The translations under genes were made by a program, and so were the position numbers. DNA of 64,000 nucleotides, from contig JADCRB010000037.1 in assembly GCA_021464245.1 (NCBI GenBank), positions 6,039,858-6,103,857 on the forward strand, given 5' to 3'. The DNA comes from Carallia brachiata (taxonomy: Eukaryota > Streptophyta > Magnoliopsida > Malpighiales > Rhizophoraceae). Shown here piece by piece: positions 25,207 to 35,100 of this stretch (positions are counted from its first letter, which is position 1; each line of letters begins with the position of its first letter). The notes beneath the pieces were generated by a model. That model was not told the DNA's origin and did not search any database. It saw only the letters and a program-made list of their open reading frames with translations.

Positions 25207-25385
25207 AATGAAGTAATTTAGCCTCTTTGTTCGTGACACAAATAGTCTTATGCAACTAATAAATGTAAATTATGATCAATTGTACACTTATTAGAGGGAA
25301 TTGAATGCATTAAACACCCCAAAAGATGTTGGAAACGGTTTTTGCATTGAAATTAATGGTTTTTGTAAGCATTTGTCCTTCATTT
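25207..25385 (+). repeat. 4-monomer-spaced duplication, copy 2
   Basis: Second copy of 24,250-24,425. The flanks differ: after copy 1 comes the monomer with the inverted 25-bp fragment, while after copy 2 comes an ordinary monomer. The fragment therefore arose after, or outside, this duplication. Confidence 0.7.
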
Positions 25386-26136
25386 AAGTTTAATTTGGGT
25401 TAAATAAGCCATTAAAATGCAAGAAAATCACTTATTTGCAAGAAATGAAGTATTTTGGCCTCTTTATTAATGACACAAATTGACTTATTCAACTAATAAA
25501 TGCAAATTATGATCAATTACACAGTTATTAAAGGGAATTAAATGCATTTAATACCCCAAAAGCTGTTGAAAATGGTTTTTGCATTGAAATTAGAGGTATT
25601 TGTAAGCATTTATCCTTCATTTAAGTTTAATTTGCGTGAAATAAGCTATTAAAATGAAAGAAAATCACTCATTTACTAGAAATAAAGTAATTTAGCCTAT
25701 TCATTCATGTCACAAAATGGTTTTATGCAACTAATAAATGTAAATTATGATCAATTGCACACTTACTAGAGGTAATTGAATGCAATTAACACCCCAAATG
25801 GTGTTGGAAACGGTTTTTGCATTGAAATTAAAGGTTTTTGTAAGCATTTATCCTTTATTTATGTTTAATTTGAGTTAAATAAGTCATTAAAATGCAAGAA
25901 AATCACTCATTTGCAAGAAATAATGTGATTTAGCCTCTTTATTCATGCCACAAATGTTCTTATGCAACTAATAAATGTAAACTACGATCAATTACACACT
26001 TATTAGAGGGAATTGAATGCGTTTAACACCCCAAAAGGTGTTGTAAATAGTTTCTGCATTGAAATTAAAAATTTTTGTAAGCATTTACCTTTCTTTTAAG
26101 TTTAATTTAGGTTAAATAAGCTATTATAATGCAAGA

Positions 26137-26168
26137 AAATCACTCATTTGCGAGAAATGAAGTGATTT
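26137..26168. other. Hairpin I, shifted-bulge type
   Basis: AAATCACT (26,137-26,144) pairs with AGTGATTT (26,161-26,168), and CATTT pairs with AAATG around GCGAG. The T-to-C change in the left arm now pairs with the G that is bulged in the other type, and an A becomes the bulge. Pair number stays at 13. This is the common form in the right arm. Confidence 0.7.
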
Positions 26169-27201
26169 AGCCTCTTTATTCTTGGCACAAATGGTCTTAT
26201 GCAACTAATAAATGCAAATTATGATCAATTGCACACTTATTACAAGTAATTGAATGCATTTAACGCCCCAAAAGGTGTTGAAAATGGTTTTTAGATTGAA
26301 ATTAAAGGTTTTTGTAAACATTTATACTTCATTTAAGTTTAATTTGGGTGAAATAGGCCATTAAAATGCAAGAAAATTACTCATTTGTACGAAATAAAGT
26401 GATTTAGCCTTTTTATTCATGCCACAAATGGTCTTATGCAACCAATAAATGCAAATTATAATCAATCGCACCCTTATTAGAGGAAATTGAATTCATTTAA
26501 CACCCCAAAAGGTGTTGGAAAAAGTTTTTGCATTGAAATTAAAGGTTTTTGTAAGCATTTATACTTCATTTAAATTTAATTTGGGTGAAATAAGCCATTA
26601 AAATGCAAGAAAATCACTCATTTGCAAGAAATAAAAAAATTTAGCCTATTCATTCATGCCACAAATGGTTTTATGCAACTAATAAATGCAAATTATGATC
26701 AATTTAACACTTATTAGAGGTAATTGAATGCATTTAGCACTCCTAATGGTGTTGGAAATGATTTTTGCATTGAAATTAAAGGTTTTTGTAAGCATTTATC
26801 CTTCATTGAAGTTTAATTTGAGTTAAATAAGCCATTAAAATGCAACAAAATCACTCATTTGCAAGAAAAAAATGTGATTTAGCCTCTTTATTCATGTCAC
26901 AAGTGTTCTTATGCAGCTAATAAATGCAAACTAGGATCAATTACACACTTATTAAAGGGAATTGAATGCATTTAACACCCCAAAAGGTGTTGGAAATGGT
27001 TTTTGCATTGAAATTAAAGGTTTTTGTAAGCATTTATCCTTAATTTAAGTTTAATTTGGGTTAAATAAGCCATTATAATGCAACAAAATCACTCATTTGC
27101 GAGAAATGAAGTGATTTAGCCTTTTTATTCATGTCACAAATGTTCTTATGCAGCTAATAAATGCAAACTAGGATCAATTACACACTTATTAGAGGGAATT
27201 G

Positions 27202-27206
27202 AATGC
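27202..27206. repeat. Target-site duplication, left copy (AATGC)
   Basis: AATGC directly precedes the TGTTGG terminus. It corresponds to monomer positions 7-11, the left part of the palindromic AATGCATT present in most units. Five base pairs is the usual duplication made by LTR-retrotransposon integrases. Confidence 0.85.
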
Positions 27207-27802
27207 TGTTGGTCCCTAGGGTGAAGCCTAGAGGGGGGTGAATAGGCTTTACCAATGAAATCCTCAAATATAAATTTCTACAAATGAATGTAAACAAGAG
27301 ATTGAAAGAAATACAATACCGATTTTTACAAGGTTCACCAAATGGCTACGTCCTTGGTCTTCTCAACAATCCCTCTATTGGAGATTCTTGAGAGTTCAAC
27401 TATAAGGGTGCCTTTGGGCGCACCAATCACCACGTACAGTTTACAAGAAGACTCCGCAAACACCCTTGCGTCCGCCTTCAAAACGCTTGTTGCACAAGTC
27501 CCACTTGCCAACACCACTTTCCCTTTCTTTTAGGTTTTCCTTCTTGGAGTTCAACCCTAACTCCTTACAAGATGATCCTCACAAGTCCCACTTGAGAGCT
27601 CTCACCTATTCTCACAATGTATTACAATACAAATGAAACTTACTAGCTTGAATGCTAGTTTTACAATAAAAGCACTTAGAGTAAAGAAAGCCTTTTTGCC
27701 TTGAGAGAGATTGTACAGTGGTTGAATATAACTTTCTTCACAAGTAAAACATCTTCAAGTGATGTTTAAATAGCTGCAAGATAGGTTAGCAGCATATTAG
27801 AG

Positions 27803-28198
27803 CCGTTGCCATGAGTTGCACATGCATACCTTGTTGTTTCCCTCTTGACAGCTTTGCATTGATTCTCTTGTTTGACACCTTCTGGTTGAACGGCTATAAC
27901 TTGATACAGACAGCTTGAAAAATTGCGATTCCTTTTTTTTTATTTATTATACTGTCAGATCTCTCTACCCACCAAATTTGACTATTTTTAAATGAGTATA
28001 GCATAGTCAAATAAATGTTTGAATACAGACGTTAAAGTTCCGTTAGACAGTCTGCACACGTTTAGTAGAACGGTAATATCTTGCAGATGGCTTTGAATTT
28101 TGATGTGATTCGTTTTGCATTGATTAATAGACAGAACAAAGAATCTACACACAAAATTTCACATTCAAATTCGTCGTGTGCTCTTCTAGGAAGCCGTT
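27803..28198. promoter_or_regulatory. Cluster of five AACGG/CCGTT cores inside the LTR
   Basis: CCGTT or AACGG occurs at 27,803, 27,889, 28,040, 28,069 and 28,194. The copy at 27,889 reads TTGAACGGCTA. AACGG is the core of the mitosis-specific activator element bound by three-repeat MYB proteins in plants, and CNGTTR-type sites bind MYBs generally. Two further near-repeats share the area: TTTGCATTGATT (about 27,853 and 28,114) and GCCGTTGC (27,802 and 28,193). Clustering suggests an old enhancer repeat of the LTR promoter. Function is inferred only. Confidence 0.3.
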
Positions 28199-28461
28199 GC
28201 AATTCACTCCATGTGCACTGAAAGTTCCTGACAGCTTGCACCCTCTTGGTATAAAATTCATACGTTTTTCTCTAGGGCTCCAAAAATTGCACGACCAAAC
28301 TCATTTGAAACTAGACTTATAGTCCTGCCAAAATATATATATTTTAGGCCCAAAATATATCTCAAGTGAGTGAGTTTAGTACATGAAATCTGTCCAAACA
28401 GATTTGCTCTTATGCTGTCTTTATAAGATAGTAGCTTAATAAGGCCCAATGTGATATTTAT

Positions 28462-28485
28462 CTTCCATGCACTTCCATGCACGTG
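28462..28485. promoter_or_regulatory. Tandem CTTCCATGCA pair ending in a CACGTG box
   Basis: CTTCCATGCA is repeated immediately (28,462-28,471 and 28,472-28,481) and overlaps the palindrome CACGTG at 28,480-28,485. CACGTG is the G-box recognised by plant bZIP and bHLH factors. Its position in the LTR makes a promoter role possible, but one site in 1.5 kb is weak evidence. Confidence 0.25.
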
Positions 28486-28678
28486 TAAGATGGCATATGT
28501 ATACCTCTTTGGACTTTCTTGAACCTGAATTGTATACTTGAAGAACATACAAATGAAATTCACTCGTACTTATGTTAGATTGGTTCATAGCTCATTATCA
28601 AAACACTCATCATCAAAACATGAATTCACACTTAGTAACAATTTTATAATGTATGCATGGGGTGTGAATTTTCCAACA

Positions 28679-28683
28679 AATGC
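28679..28683. repeat. Target-site duplication, right copy (AATGC)
   Basis: AATGC directly follows the CCAACA terminus and continues into ATTTAACACC, the next bases of the same monomer. The identity of the two copies argues that the insertion is not very old, or that they have been spared by chance. Confidence 0.85.
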
Positions 28684-28744
28684 ATTTAACACCCCAAAAG
28701 GTGTTGGAAATGGTTTTTGCATTGAAATTAAAGGTTTTTGTAAG

Positions 28745-29955
28745 CATTTATCCTTAATTTAAGTTTAATTTGGGTTAAATAAGCCATTACAATGCAAGAA
28801 AATCACTTATTTGCAAGAAATGAAGTGATTTAGCCGCTTTATTTATGCCAGAAATGAAATTATGCAACTAACAAATCCAAATCATGATCAATTGCACACA
28901 TCTTAGAGGGAATTGAATGCATTTTACACCCCAAAAGGTCTTGGAAATGGTTTTTGGATTGAAATTAAAGGTTTTTGGAGGCATTTATCCACAATTTAAG
29001 TTTAATTTGGGTTAAATAAGTCATTATAATGCAAGAAAATCACTCATTTGCGACAAATGATGTGATTTAGCCTCTTATTCATGACACAATGATCTTATGC
29101 AACATACAAATCCAAATCATGATCAATTGCACCTTATTAGAGGAATTTAATGCGTTTAACACCCCAAAAGGTGTTGAAAATGATTTTTGGATTGAAATTA
29201 AAGGTTTTTGTAAGCATTTATTTAATTTAAGTTTAATTTGGGTTAAATAAGCCATTACAATGCAAGAAAATCACTTATTTGCAAGAAATGAAGTGATTAG
29301 CCGCTTTGTTTATGCTAGAAATGGTCTTATGCAACTAACAAATCCAAATCATGATCAATTACACACATCTTAGAGGGAATTGAATGCATTTAACACCCCA
29401 AAAGGTGTTGGAAATGGTTTTTGGATTGAAATTAAAAGTTTTTTGTAGGCATTTATACACAATTTAAGTTTAATTTGGGTTAAATAAGCCATTATAATGT
29501 AAGAAAATCACTCATTTGCGAGAAATGAAGTGATTTATCCTCTTTATTCGTGACACAAATGATCTTACGCAACTACTAAATTTAAATTCTGATCAATTGC
29601 GCACTTATTAGAGGGAATTGAATGCATTTAACACCCCAAAAGGTGTTGGAAATGGTTTTTGCATTGAAATTAAAGGTCATTGTAAGCATTTATCCTTCAT
29701 TTAAGTTTAATTTGGGTTAAATATGCCATTCAAATGCAAGAAAATCACTTATTTGTAATAAATGAAGTGATTTAGCCGCTTTATTTATGCCAGAAATGGT
29801 TTTACGCAACTAACAAATCCAAATCATGATCAATTGCAAACTTATTAGAGGGAATTAAATGCGTTTAACACCCCAAAAGGTGTTGAAAATGGTTTTTGGA
29901 TTGAAATTAAAGGTTTTTGCAAGCATTTATCCTTAATTTAAGTTTAATTTGGGTT
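28745..29955 (+). repeat. 13-monomer-spaced duplication, copy 1 (about 1.2 kb)
   Basis: Matches 31,812-33,000 at an offset of about 3,064 bp. Shared rare variants are CCAGAAATGAAATTATGC, GCATTTTACACCCC, AAAAGGTCTTGG, GACAAATGATGTGATTT, AAATTTAAATTCTGATC and TTTTTGCAAGC. Confidence 0.75.
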
Positions 29956-30599
29956 AAATAAGACATTATAATGCAAGAAAATCACTCATTTGCGAGAAAT
30001 GAAGTGATTTAGCCTCTTTATTCGTGACACAAATGATCTGATACAACTACTAAATGCAAATTATGATCAATTGCACACTTATTAGGGGGAATTGAATGCA
30101 TTTAACACCCCAAAAGGTGTTGGAAATGGTTTTTGCATTGAAATTAAAGGTTTGTTAAGCATTTTATTTAATTTAAGTTTAATTTGCGTTAAATAAGCCG
30201 TTTATAATGCAGAAAATCACTCATTTGCGAGAAATGAAGTGATTTAGCCTCTTATCGTGACACAAATGATCTTATGCAACTAATAAATGCAAATTATGAT
30301 CAATTGCAACTTATTAGAGGGAATTGAATGCGTTAACACCCCAAAAGTGTGTGTTGAAAATGGTTTTGCATTGAAATTAAAGGTTTTTGTAAGATTTATC
30401 CTTAATTTAAGTTAATTTGGGTTAAATAAGACATTATAATGCAAGAAAATACTCATTGCGAGAATGAAGTGATTTAGCCTCTTTATTCGTGACACAAATG
30501 ATCTGATGCAACTACTAAATACAAATTATGATCAATTGCACGCTTATTAGAGGGAATTGAATGCATTTAACACGCCAAAAGGTGTTGGAAATGGTTTTT

Positions 30600-31790
30600 G
30601 CATTGAAATTAAAGGTCATTGTAAGGATTTATCCTTCATTTAAGTTTAATTTGGGTTAAATATGCCATTAAAATGCAAGAAGAAAATCACTTATTTATAA
30701 GAATGAAGTGATTTAGCCGCTTATTTATGCCAGAAATGGTTTATCCAACTAACAAATCCAAATCATGATCAATTGCAAACTTATTAAAGGGAATTAAATG
30801 CGTTTAATACCCCAAAAGGTGTTGAAAATGGTTTTTGGATTGAAATTAAAGGTTTTTGTAAGCATTTATCCTTAATTTAAGTTTAATTTGGGTTAAATAA
30901 GCCATTAAAATAAAAGAAAATCACTTATTTGCAAGAAATGAAGTAATTTAGCCTCTTTATTCGTGACACAAGTAGTCTTATGCAACTAATAAATGTAAAT
31001 TATGATCAATTGCACACTTATTAGAGGGAATTGAATACATTTAACACCCCAAAAGGTGTTGGAAATAGTTTTTGCATTGGAATTAAAGGATTTTGTAACC
31101 ATTTATACTTAATTTAAGTTTAATTTGGGTTAAATAAGCCATTATAATGCAAGAAAATCACTCATTTGCGACAAATGAAGTGATTTAGCCTCTTTATTCA
31201 TGACACAAATGATCTTATGCAACTAACAAATCCAAATCATGATCAATTACACACTTACTAGAAGGAATTGAATGCGTTTAACACCCCAAAAGGTATTGAA
31301 AATGATTTTTGGATTGAAATTAAAGGTTTTTTTGAAGCATTTATCCTTAATTTAAGTTTAATTTGCGTTAAATAAGCCATTACAACGCAAGAAAATCACT
31401 TATTTGCAAGAAATGAAGTGATTTAGCCGCTTTATTTATGCCAGAAATAGTCTTATGCAACTAACAAATCCAAATCATGATCAATTGCACACATCTTAGA
31501 GGGAATTGAATGCATTTAACACACCAAAAGTTGTTGGAAATGGTTTTTGGATTGAAATTAAAGGTTTTCGTAGGCATTTATACACAATTGAAGTTAATTT
31601 GGGTTAAATAGCCATTATAATGCAAGGAAAATCACTCATTTGCGACAAATGAAGTGATTTAGCCTCTTTATTCATGACACAAATGATCTTATGCAACTAA
31701 CAAAACCACATGATCAATTGCACACTTATTAGAGGGAATTGAATGTTTTTTAACACCCCAAAAGGTGTTGTTGAAAATGATTTTTGGATT
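30600..31790 (+). repeat. 9-monomer-spaced duplication, copy 1 (about 1.2 kb)
   Basis: Matches about 32,710-33,890 at an offset of about 2,100 bp. Shared variants are GAATACATTTAAC, CATTACAACGC (TACAACGC at 31,381 and 33,481), CCAGAAATAGTC, ACACACCAAAAGTTGTTGG and AACAAAACCA. It overlaps the 13-monomer pair, so this region has been rearranged more than once. Confidence 0.75.
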
Positions 31791-31811
31791 GAATTAAAGC
31801 TTTTGAAGCAT

Positions 31812-33000
31812 TTATCCTTAATTTAAGTTTAATTTGGGTTAAATAAGCCATTACAATGCAAGAAAATCACTTATTTGAAAGAAATGAAGTGATTTAGCCG
31901 CTTTATTTATGCCAGAAATGAAATTATGCAACTAACAAATCCAAATCATGATCAATTGCACACATCTTAGAGGGAATTGAATGCATTTTACACCCCAAAA
32001 GGTCTTGGAAATGTTTTTGATTGGAAATTAAAGGTTTTTGTAGGCATTTATACACAATTTAAGTTTAATTTGGGTTAAATAAGCCATTATAATGCAAGAA
32101 AATCACTCATTTGCGACAAATGATGTGATTTAGCCTCTTTATTCATGACACAAATGATCTTATGCAACTAACAAATCCAAATCATGATCAATTGCACACT
32201 TATTAGAGGAATTAATGCATTTAACACCCCAAAAGTGTTTGAAATGATTTTTGGATTGAAATTAAAGGTTTTTGTAGCATTTCTTTAATTTAAGTTTAAT
32301 TTGGGTTAAATAAGCCATTTAATGCAAGAAATCACTATTTGCAAGAAATGAAGTGATTTAGCCTTTTTTATGCAAATGATCTTATGCAACTAACAAATCC
32401 AATCATGATCAATTGCAACACTTATTAGAGGGAATTGAATGCATTTAACACCCCAAAAGGTGTTGGAAATGGTTTTTGGATTGAATTAAAGGTTTTTTGT
32501 AAGCATTTATACAATTTAAGTTTAATTTGGGTTAAATAAGCCATTATAATGAAGAAAATCACTCATTTGCGAGAAATGAAGTGATTAGCCTCTTTATTCG
32601 TGACACAAATGATCTTATGCAACTACCAAATTTAAATTCTGATCAATTGCACATATTAGAGGGAATTGAATGCATTTAACACCCCAAAAGGTGTTGGAAA
32701 TGGTTTTTGAATTGAAATTAAAGGTATTGTAGCATTATCCTTCATTTAAGTTTAATTTGGGTTAAATATGCCATTAAAATGCAAGAAAATCACTTATTTG
32801 TAAAATGAAGTGATTTAGCCGCTTTTATTATGCCAGAAATGGTTTTGCGCAACTAACAAATCCAAATCATGATCAATTGCAAACTTATTAGAGGGAATTA
32901 AATGCGTTTAACACCCCAAAAGGTGTTGAAAATGGTTTTTGGATTGAAATTAAAGGTTTTTGCAAGCTTTTATCCTTAATTTAAGTTTAATTTGGGTTAA
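31812..33000 (+). repeat. 13-monomer-spaced duplication, copy 2
   Basis: Second copy of 28,745-29,955, with many 1-2 base losses (for example near 32,200-32,380 and 32,520-32,830) that are probably technical. Confidence 0.7.
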
Positions 33001-33890
33001 ATAAGCCATTAAAAAGCAAGAAAATCACTTATTTGCAAGAAATGAAGTAATTTAGCTCTTATTCGTGACACAATAGTCTTATGCAACTAATAAATGTAAA
33101 TTATGATCAATTGCACACTTATTAGAGGGAATTGAATACATTTAACACCCCAAAAGGTGTTGGAAATGGTTTTTGCATTGGAATTAAAGGTTTTTGTAAC
33201 CATTTATACTTAATTTAAGTTTAATTTGGGTTAAATAAACCATTATAATGCAAGAAAATCACTTATTTGCGACAAATGAAGTTATTTAGCCTCTTTATTC
33301 ATGACACAAATGATCTTATGCAACTAACAAATCCAAATCATGATCAATTACACACTTACTAGAAGGAATTGAATGCGTTTAACACCCCAAAAGGTGTTGA
33401 AAATGATTTTTGGATTGAAATTAAAGGTTTTTTGAAGCATTTATCCTTAATTTAAGTTTAATTTGCGTTAAATAAGCCATTACAACGCAAGAAAATCACT
33501 TATTTGCAAGAAATGAAGTGACTTAGCCGCTTTATTTATGCCAGAAATAGTCTTATGCAACTAACAAATCCAAATCATGATCAATTGCACACATCTTAGA
33601 GGGAATTGAATGCATTTAACACACCAAAAGTTGTTGGAAATGGTTTTTGGATTGAAATTAAAGGTTTTTGTAGGCATTTATACACAATTGAAGGTTAATT
33701 TGAGTTAAATAAGCCATTATAATGCAAGAAAATCACTCATTTACGACAAATGAAGTGATTTAGCCTCTTTATTCATGACGCAAATGATCTTATGCAACTA
33801 ACAAAACCAAATCATGATCAATTGCACACTTATTAGAGCGAATTGAATGCGTTTAACACCCCAAAAGGTGTTGAAAATGATTTTTGGATT
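32710..33890 (+). repeat. 9-monomer-spaced duplication, copy 2
   Basis: Second copy of 30,600-31,790. The part around TACAACGC also has a relative 29 kb further right at about 62,640-62,870. Confidence 0.75.
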
Positions 33891-35100
33891 GAAATTAAAG
33901 CTTTTTGTAAGCATTTATCCTTAATTTAAGTTTAATTTGGGTTAAATAAGCCATTACAATGCAAGAAAATCACTTATTTGCAAGAAATGAGTGATTTAGC
34001 CGCCTTTATTTATGACACAAATGAAATATGCAACTAACAAATCCAAATCATGATCAATTGCACACATCTTAGAGGGAATTAAATGCATTTTACACCCCAA
34101 AAGGTGTTGGAAATGGTTTTTGGATTGAAATTAAAGGTTTTTGTAATCATTTATACACAATTTAAGTTTAATTTGGGTTAAATAAGCCATTATAATGCAA
34201 GAAAATCACTCATTTGCGAGAAATGAAGTGATTTATCCTCTTTATTCGTGACACAAATGATCTGATGCAACTAATAAATGCAAATTATGATCAATTGCAC
34301 ACTTATTAGAGGAAATTGAATGCATTTAACACCCCAAAAGGTGTTGGAAATGTTTTTTGCATTGAAATTAAAGGTTTTTGTAAGCATTTATACTTAATTT
34401 AAGTTTAATTTGCGTTAAATAAGTCGTTATAATGCAAGAAAATCACTCATTTGCAAGAAATGAAGTGATTTAGCCTCTTTATTCGTGACACAAATGATCT
34501 TATGCAACTAATAAATGCAAATTATGATCAATTGCACACTTGTTATGGGGAATTGAATGCATTTAACACCCCAAAAGGTGTTGGAAATGGTTTTTGCATT
34601 GAAATTAAAGGTTTTTGAAAGCATTTATACTTAATTTAAGTTTAATTTGCGTTAAATAAGCCGTTATAATGCAAGAAAATCACTCATTTGCGAGAAATGA
34701 AGTAATTTAGCCTCTTTATTCGTGACATAAATGATCTTATGCAACTAATAAATGCAAATTATGATCAATTGCACACTTATTAGGGGGAATTGAATGCCTT
34801 TAACACCCCAAAAGGTGTTGCAAATGGTTTTTTCATTGAAATTAAAGGTCATTGTAAGCATTTATCCTTCATTTAAGTTTAATTTGGGTTAAATATGCTA
34901 TTAAAATGCAAGAAAATCACTTATTTCTAAGAAATGAAGTGATTTAGCCCCTTTATTTATGCCATAAATGGTCTTATGCAACTAACAAATCTAAATCATG
35001 ATCAATTGCAAACTTATTAGAGGGAATTGAATGCGTTTAACACCCCAAAAGGTGTTGAAAATGGTTTTTGGATTGAAATTAAAGGTTTTTGTAAGCATTT

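Larger units (their letters stand above)
1..27206 (+). repeat. Satellite array, left arm (about 115 monomers of 236-237 bp)
   Basis: Head-to-tail copies of one A+T-rich unit fill this stretch. I number the unit from GAATTGAATGC (position 1), which recurs every 236-237 bp, for example at 144, 380 and 617. Landmarks in order are an AACACC/GGTGTT dyad at 15-37, GGTTTTTGTAAGCATTTAT near 60-80, TTTAATTTGGGTTAAATAAG near 92-110, an AAATCACTT/AAGTGATTT dyad at 128-159, a CCTCTTTATTCATG block, and TATGATCAATTGCACACTTA near the end. Copies differ by substitutions and small indels. All are in one orientation except a 25-bp fragment at 24,508. No reading frame in the array looks coding: the longest are periodic 60-81-codon frames created by the repeat itself. 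I do not recognise the family. Subfamilies change along the array, with breaks near 10.84, 14.2 and 21 kb. Confidence 0.97.
27207..28678. mobile_element. Solo LTR of an LTR retrotransposon (1,472 bp)
   Basis: The element starts TGTTGG and ends CCAACA, a perfect 6-bp terminal inverted repeat of the TG...CA type. It is flanked by the identical 5-bp sequence AATGC (27,202-27,206 and 28,679-28,683). Removing the element and one AATGC restores an intact monomer. The interior is richer in G+C than the satellite, at least in 27,330-27,600. I found no repeat of the 5' end at the 3' end, no gag-pol frame, no primer-binding site and no polypurine tract, so a solo LTR fits better than a complete small element. 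Such remnants arise by recombination between the two LTRs of a full element. The 5' end carries a G-rich block (GAGGGGGGTGAATAGG) that I associate from memory with plant LTR repeats. Family (copia or gypsy) and orientation cannot be fixed, because the termini are symmetrical. TATAAAA at 28,250-28,256 and AATAAA at 27,665-27,670 are candidate signals but lie in the wrong order for forward transcription. Open frames inside look accidental. Confidence 0.85.

Noticed and set aside
28258..28563. 101-codon minus-strand open frame inside the solo LTR
   Set aside because: No recognisable domain. It lies in a non-coding LTR and is within the length expected by chance. Two shorter frames at 27,335-27,533, overlapping on opposite strands, are rejected for the same reason, as is one at 28,538-28,762 that runs across the LTR/satellite junction.
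27207..28678. Complete small retrotransposon (TRIM-like) instead of a solo LTR
   Set aside because: The first and last hundred bases share no direct repeat, and I saw no primer-binding site or polypurine tract. Not fully excluded without an alignment.
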